16,092 bases of DNA from JAPLMI01 sp043798375 (GTDB lineage Bacteria; Omnitrophota; Gorgyraeia; 2-01-FULL-45-10): the NCBI GenBank assembly GCA_043798375.1, contig JAZDOS010000022.1, positions 1 through 16,092 on the forward strand, given 5' to 3'. Shown here piece by piece: positions 14,601 to 16,092 of the stretch. The notes under the pieces were generated by a model. It ran no database searches. It saw only the letters and a list, made by a program, of their open reading frames with translations, and was not told the origin of the DNA. A program made the translations under genes and the position numbers. The first letter of the stretch is position 1. Each line of letters starts with the position of its first letter.

Positions 14601-16092
14601 CGGAGACGTCCTGGGATGGCATTATTTTTGACGCCGGCGGAAACCTTACCGCAGACACTTATAAGAAATACGAATCTCTCTACGAAGGCCGCGAGTCGAA
14701 AGAAAAGATTAAGACGATGTATACGCTTGCTAATAGGTTCGTTGCCGGTGTGCAGGTCGTTACAGGCAGAACAGAGTATAAATACGATGTTCTGCCGGCA
14801 GATGGGTCCGCCATCGATGATGGACTCGATCTTGTTACGGTTTATAAGCTTGCCGAAGGGGATGATTGTGAAAGCGGGGGGACGCTTAAGTCGCAAACTT
14901 ATTATTTGGGGTATGAGGGGCAAGAAGTATCGGATTATACTTACAATTATAAGGGTGCGCGCGACTCTGAAATGGTATCGACGACGGTAGTTTATTATTA
15001 CGAATCAAATTGTCACCGCGCTAATGCATTGTTGGAATATGATGCAATGGCAGTTTCAAGAACGTTTAAAACTGCAAGTATTGACACGATAAATATGGAG
15101 CCGTTATCAGAGACCAATACGCCGAACCTCGTATCGGAAACCTTCTACACCGGCGGCAAGGCAGACGAGATAGCCGACTACTCGTACAACTATAAAGTCG
15201 GCACGATGACCGTAAAGAACGTATCGGTCTACTACTATGATTCGGCAAGGGCTTCGATAGGCACCGATCCTGAGGCCGCCATGAATAAGAGCGAGACCTA
15301 TAAGACGACGGCGATCGGTCTTATCTCGAGCGCGGCAACGGATGCCAATATATTGAGCGAGACCCACTATAAGGGCGAGAAGGGCGAAGAGGTGGCGGAC
15401 TTCTCGTACAACTTCAAGTTCGGGACCGACACGAAGAAGACGACTTCCATCTATTTCTACGAGGCCGGACAGTTGAGAGCCGATGCCGCGACAGTCACAT
15501 CCGACTCTGCCATGACGAGAAGCGACACCTATAAAACGGGCGACGTGTCGATTGCCGTAAGGGGCGCGGAGACAGGCAATAACCTGGTATCAGAGACCTT
15601 CTATAAGGGCGGAAAGGGAGATGAGATAGCGGATTATTCCTACAACTACAAGCTCGGCACCATGACGGTAAAGAACGTGTCGGTCTACTACTACAACTCG
15701 GCCCGGGCTGCCATAGACACCGACCCGGAAACACCCATGAACATGTCCGAGACCTACAAGACCGACGATATCCTGAAGATATCGAAGACGGCGGCTTCCG
15801 CCAACATACTCTCGGAGACATACTATAAGGGCGAGAAGGGAGAAGAGGTGGCCGACTACTCCTACAACTTCAAGTTCGGGACCGACACGAAGAAGACGAC
15901 TTCCATCTACTTCTACGAGGCCGGACAGTTGAGAGCCGATGCCGCGACAGTCACATCCGACTCTGCCATGACGAGAAGCGACACCTATAAAACGGGCGAC
16001 GTGTTGGCCGCCGTAAGGGGCGCGGAGACAGGCAATAACCTGGTATCAGAGACCTTCTATAAGGGCGGAAAGGGAGATGAGATAGCGGATTA
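11684..16092 (+). CDS. Giant Sec-exported repeat protein (3' end beyond window)
   Basis: One frame runs from the ATG at 11684 to the right edge, 1469 complete codons without a stop; I translated it by hand throughout. AAGG at 11670-11673 is a weak ribosome site. Residues 1-32 are a signal peptide: a basic start, a hydrophobic core (SIAVLLVISFVW) and AWA before GDLFYM. Residues of about 35-150 are charged and non-repetitive. From about residue 150 to the edge the protein consists of Tyr/Thr/Glu-rich beta-prone units of 74-83 residues. They carry a core of the form E-T-x-Y-x-G-x-x-G-x-E, followed by Y-x-Y segments resembling YD/Rhs-type strands. Four Asp-rich calcium-type loops occur. No catalytic, toxin or anchoring domain is visible so far. 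Giant secreted repeat proteins are reported from Omnitrophota and implicated in cell-cell contact or predation; a similar surface role is inferred here, not shown. The true length is unknown. Confidence 0.85.
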   Translation, partial: MIEYYSPHKKFWLKSIAVLLVISFVWYDIAWAGDLFYMAPRPISASEVKKIGGDMGGEKEVTNYDLISYDKKQSIASKLLPSNKEREQSNAFAPAYVQEQQRKHEDIIGVKQDAEDLSWLLRNPRKRQDEEIDLKKRKSGGEDEGGQGVPVKYTLDDFDEEGQPGELNVYEYNPDGSLKRVVTYDIREKDVSVWMKDAKEIKTKKDGEFLFGSYDKEADLTGLTEDDILNAIYYKGGRGEEAIDYVLSDYYEGKPSQITIYDYDKTGDGNLDETRTYNIDDLTGEDFTPSNKSKWSSFLTEDRLDETNVYEGAKGEEHIKYSLFDYAVEKQADGSDRNVPHERRDYEYDGDGKLINTYNYDISDAMTDAERVSNKDNKLEQTIFEGQKGNENPSQTLYFDEEGKITQRKDYEYREYDAKYFYKGKRRVLADIKTYDTEGLSAEEAKIRGAGELFDESTFMGGAGHEKIDQYFAYDENGNITDRTDYIYEKGRLVSTFSFDTSDVEGGNSVRRRKLTDLDGNGKIDAEDATLAGNGEFTETSFTGRAGKERVSQVFNYYDGEIVDRTDYIYEKGKLVSTFSFDTSDIGGGNSVRRRKLTDLDGSGKIDAEDAILASNGEFTETSFTGRAGKERASQAFTWYEGEIVDRRDFMYANGRLISDALYDTEGMSREEARLRGSGIEDEVRTYVGRKGRERLSWSSTYGDISVGEIALVDPLYKDDTVFKAMIDGLVAQGRAVIEDSDGDGKVDRIIIYKTTDPGDGKERTYNYTYENAALHDVTETIGAETTERVTYYYSGNTGEEHLDLTSNSRFQSQYHYTAGALDCVTQYRYNGQSGAYDILSTEIIYTGTKGNERIQTITKYKADGVTVKTHSTYQYDLDVGKGGDGAGCTDTLDKVTEYYGATTNVKEEYFYYEGVDGAHSQRAKYEQIQKVVSHKSDGTIKSVSGYEYDLTSGAGGDGVPRSLDKVTTYYNAETSWDGIIFDAGGNLTADTYKKYESLYEGRESKEKIKTMYTLANRFVAGVQVVTGRTEYKYDVLPADGSAIDDGLDLVTVYKLAEGDDCESGGTLKSQTYYLGYEGQEVSDYTYNYKGARDSEMVSTTVVYYYESNCHRANALLEYDAMAVSRTFKTASIDTINMEPLSETNTPNLVSETFYTGGKADEIADYSYNYKVGTMTVKNVSVYYYDSARASIGTDPEAAMNKSETYKTTAIGLISSAATDANILSETHYKGEKGEEVADFSYNFKFGTDTKKTTSIYFYEAGQLRADAATVTSDSAMTRSDTYKTGDVSIAVRGAETGNNLVSETFYKGGKGDEIADYSYNYKLGTMTVKNVSVYYYNSARAAIDTDPETPMNMSETYKTDDILKISKTAASANILSETYYKGEKGEEVADYSYNFKFGTDTKKTTSIYFYEAGQLRADAATVTSDSAMTRSDTYKTGDVLAAVRGAETGNNLVSETFYKGGKGDEIAD
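13232..13267 (+). other. EF-hand/dockerin-like calcium loop, first copy
   Basis: It encodes DLDGNGKIDAED, with Asp/Asp/Asn/Asp/Asp at positions 1, 3, 5, 9 and 12, Gly at 6 and Ile at 8. This is a near-perfect canonical calcium-binding loop of the type found in EF-hands and dockerins. An equivalent loop (DLDGSGKIDAED) lies 246 bp downstream at 13478-13513. Weaker matches are DKTGDGNLDETR near 12473 and DSDGDGKVD near 13901. Calcium binding is inferred from the pattern. Confidence 0.6.
13478..13513 (+). other. EF-hand/dockerin-like calcium loop, second copy
   Basis: It encodes DLDGSGKIDAED, the copy of the 13232 loop within the second 246-bp repeat. Asn at ligand position 5 is replaced by Ser, which is still an accepted ligand residue. 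Confidence 0.6.
15128..16092 (+). repeat. 456-bp (152-residue) higher-order repeat, two copies and the start of a third
   Basis: Copies start at 15128, 15584 and 16040, exactly 456 bp apart; the third is cut by the window edge. Each is a double unit. The A half (222 bp) has L-V-S-E-T-F-Y ... D-Y-S-Y-N-Y-K, and the B half (234 bp) has I-L-S-E-T-x-Y-K-G-E-K-G-E-E-V. By hand count the B halves of copies 1 and 2 differ at about 16 of 234 positions. The visible 53 nt of copy 3 match copy 2 exactly. The array almost certainly continues to the right. Confidence 0.9.

Noticed and set aside
12180..16092. Classification of the giant protein as an Rhs/YD-repeat toxin
   Set aside because: Y-x-Y-D-x-x-G-like pieces occur, but the period is 74-83 residues rather than about 20. 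No Rhs core cleavage motif is seen, and no C-terminal toxin is visible in the window.
1..16092. tRNA, rRNA, insertion sequences, attachment sites or a replication origin
   Set aside because: No cloverleaf, conserved rRNA segment, transposase gene or flanking inverted repeats could be recognised by eye.

Overview
The window most likely comes from a Gram-negative bacterium of the Omnitrophota (formerly OP3) or a close relative. The evidence is indirect. There is a complete outer-membrane-spanning efflux system. Ile ATA and Arg AGG/AGA codons are used heavily in a roughly 50% GC sequence. A very long Sec-exported repeat protein has a signal peptide ending in AWA, and giant repeat proteins are a known feature of that phylum. 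The assignment is an inference; no rRNA or tRNA marker is present.

All genes supported here are on the + strand. Region 1 (2-433) is the 3' end of a gene that enters from the left, with a beta-rich, probably extracytoplasmic, C-terminus. Region 2 (434-11510) looks like one long transcription unit. It starts at a well-formed sigma70-type promoter (461-489), followed by a 10-bp direct repeat and a small hairpin. It then carries a degenerate ROK-fold protein (548-1417), a small four-cysteine zinc-finger protein (1431-1781), and a tripartite efflux pump: a TolC-type outer membrane channel (1813-3675), a membrane fusion protein (3697-4989) and two different RND permeases in tandem (4993-8346 and 8343-11510). 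Gaps inside this unit are 31 bp or less, and the two permease genes overlap by 4 bp. Two permeases fed by one adaptor suggest a mixed trimer like MdtBC. Permease 1 has a proline/threonine/alanine minisatellite tail. Permease 2 has an extra hydrophobic hairpin between its second and third membrane segments.

Region 3 (11511-11683) is an AT-rich spacer with a candidate promoter and three tandem 11-bp repeats. Region 4 (11684 to beyond the right edge) is one reading frame with no stop for 1469 codons, starting with a clear signal peptide. It is made of units of about 75-82 residues marked by a Y-x-G-x-x-G-x-E core that I can follow 17 times. Parts are homogenised into higher-order repeats: an 82-residue unit carrying a calcium-loop sequence, and a 152-residue double unit that is still continuing where the window stops.

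The pump operon and the repeat protein appear to be separately transcribed. Both act at the cell envelope, but nothing in the sequence shows that they work together. The most novel item is the giant repeat protein. The extra membrane hairpin in permease 2 and the inactive-looking ROK protein at the head of a pump operon come next.
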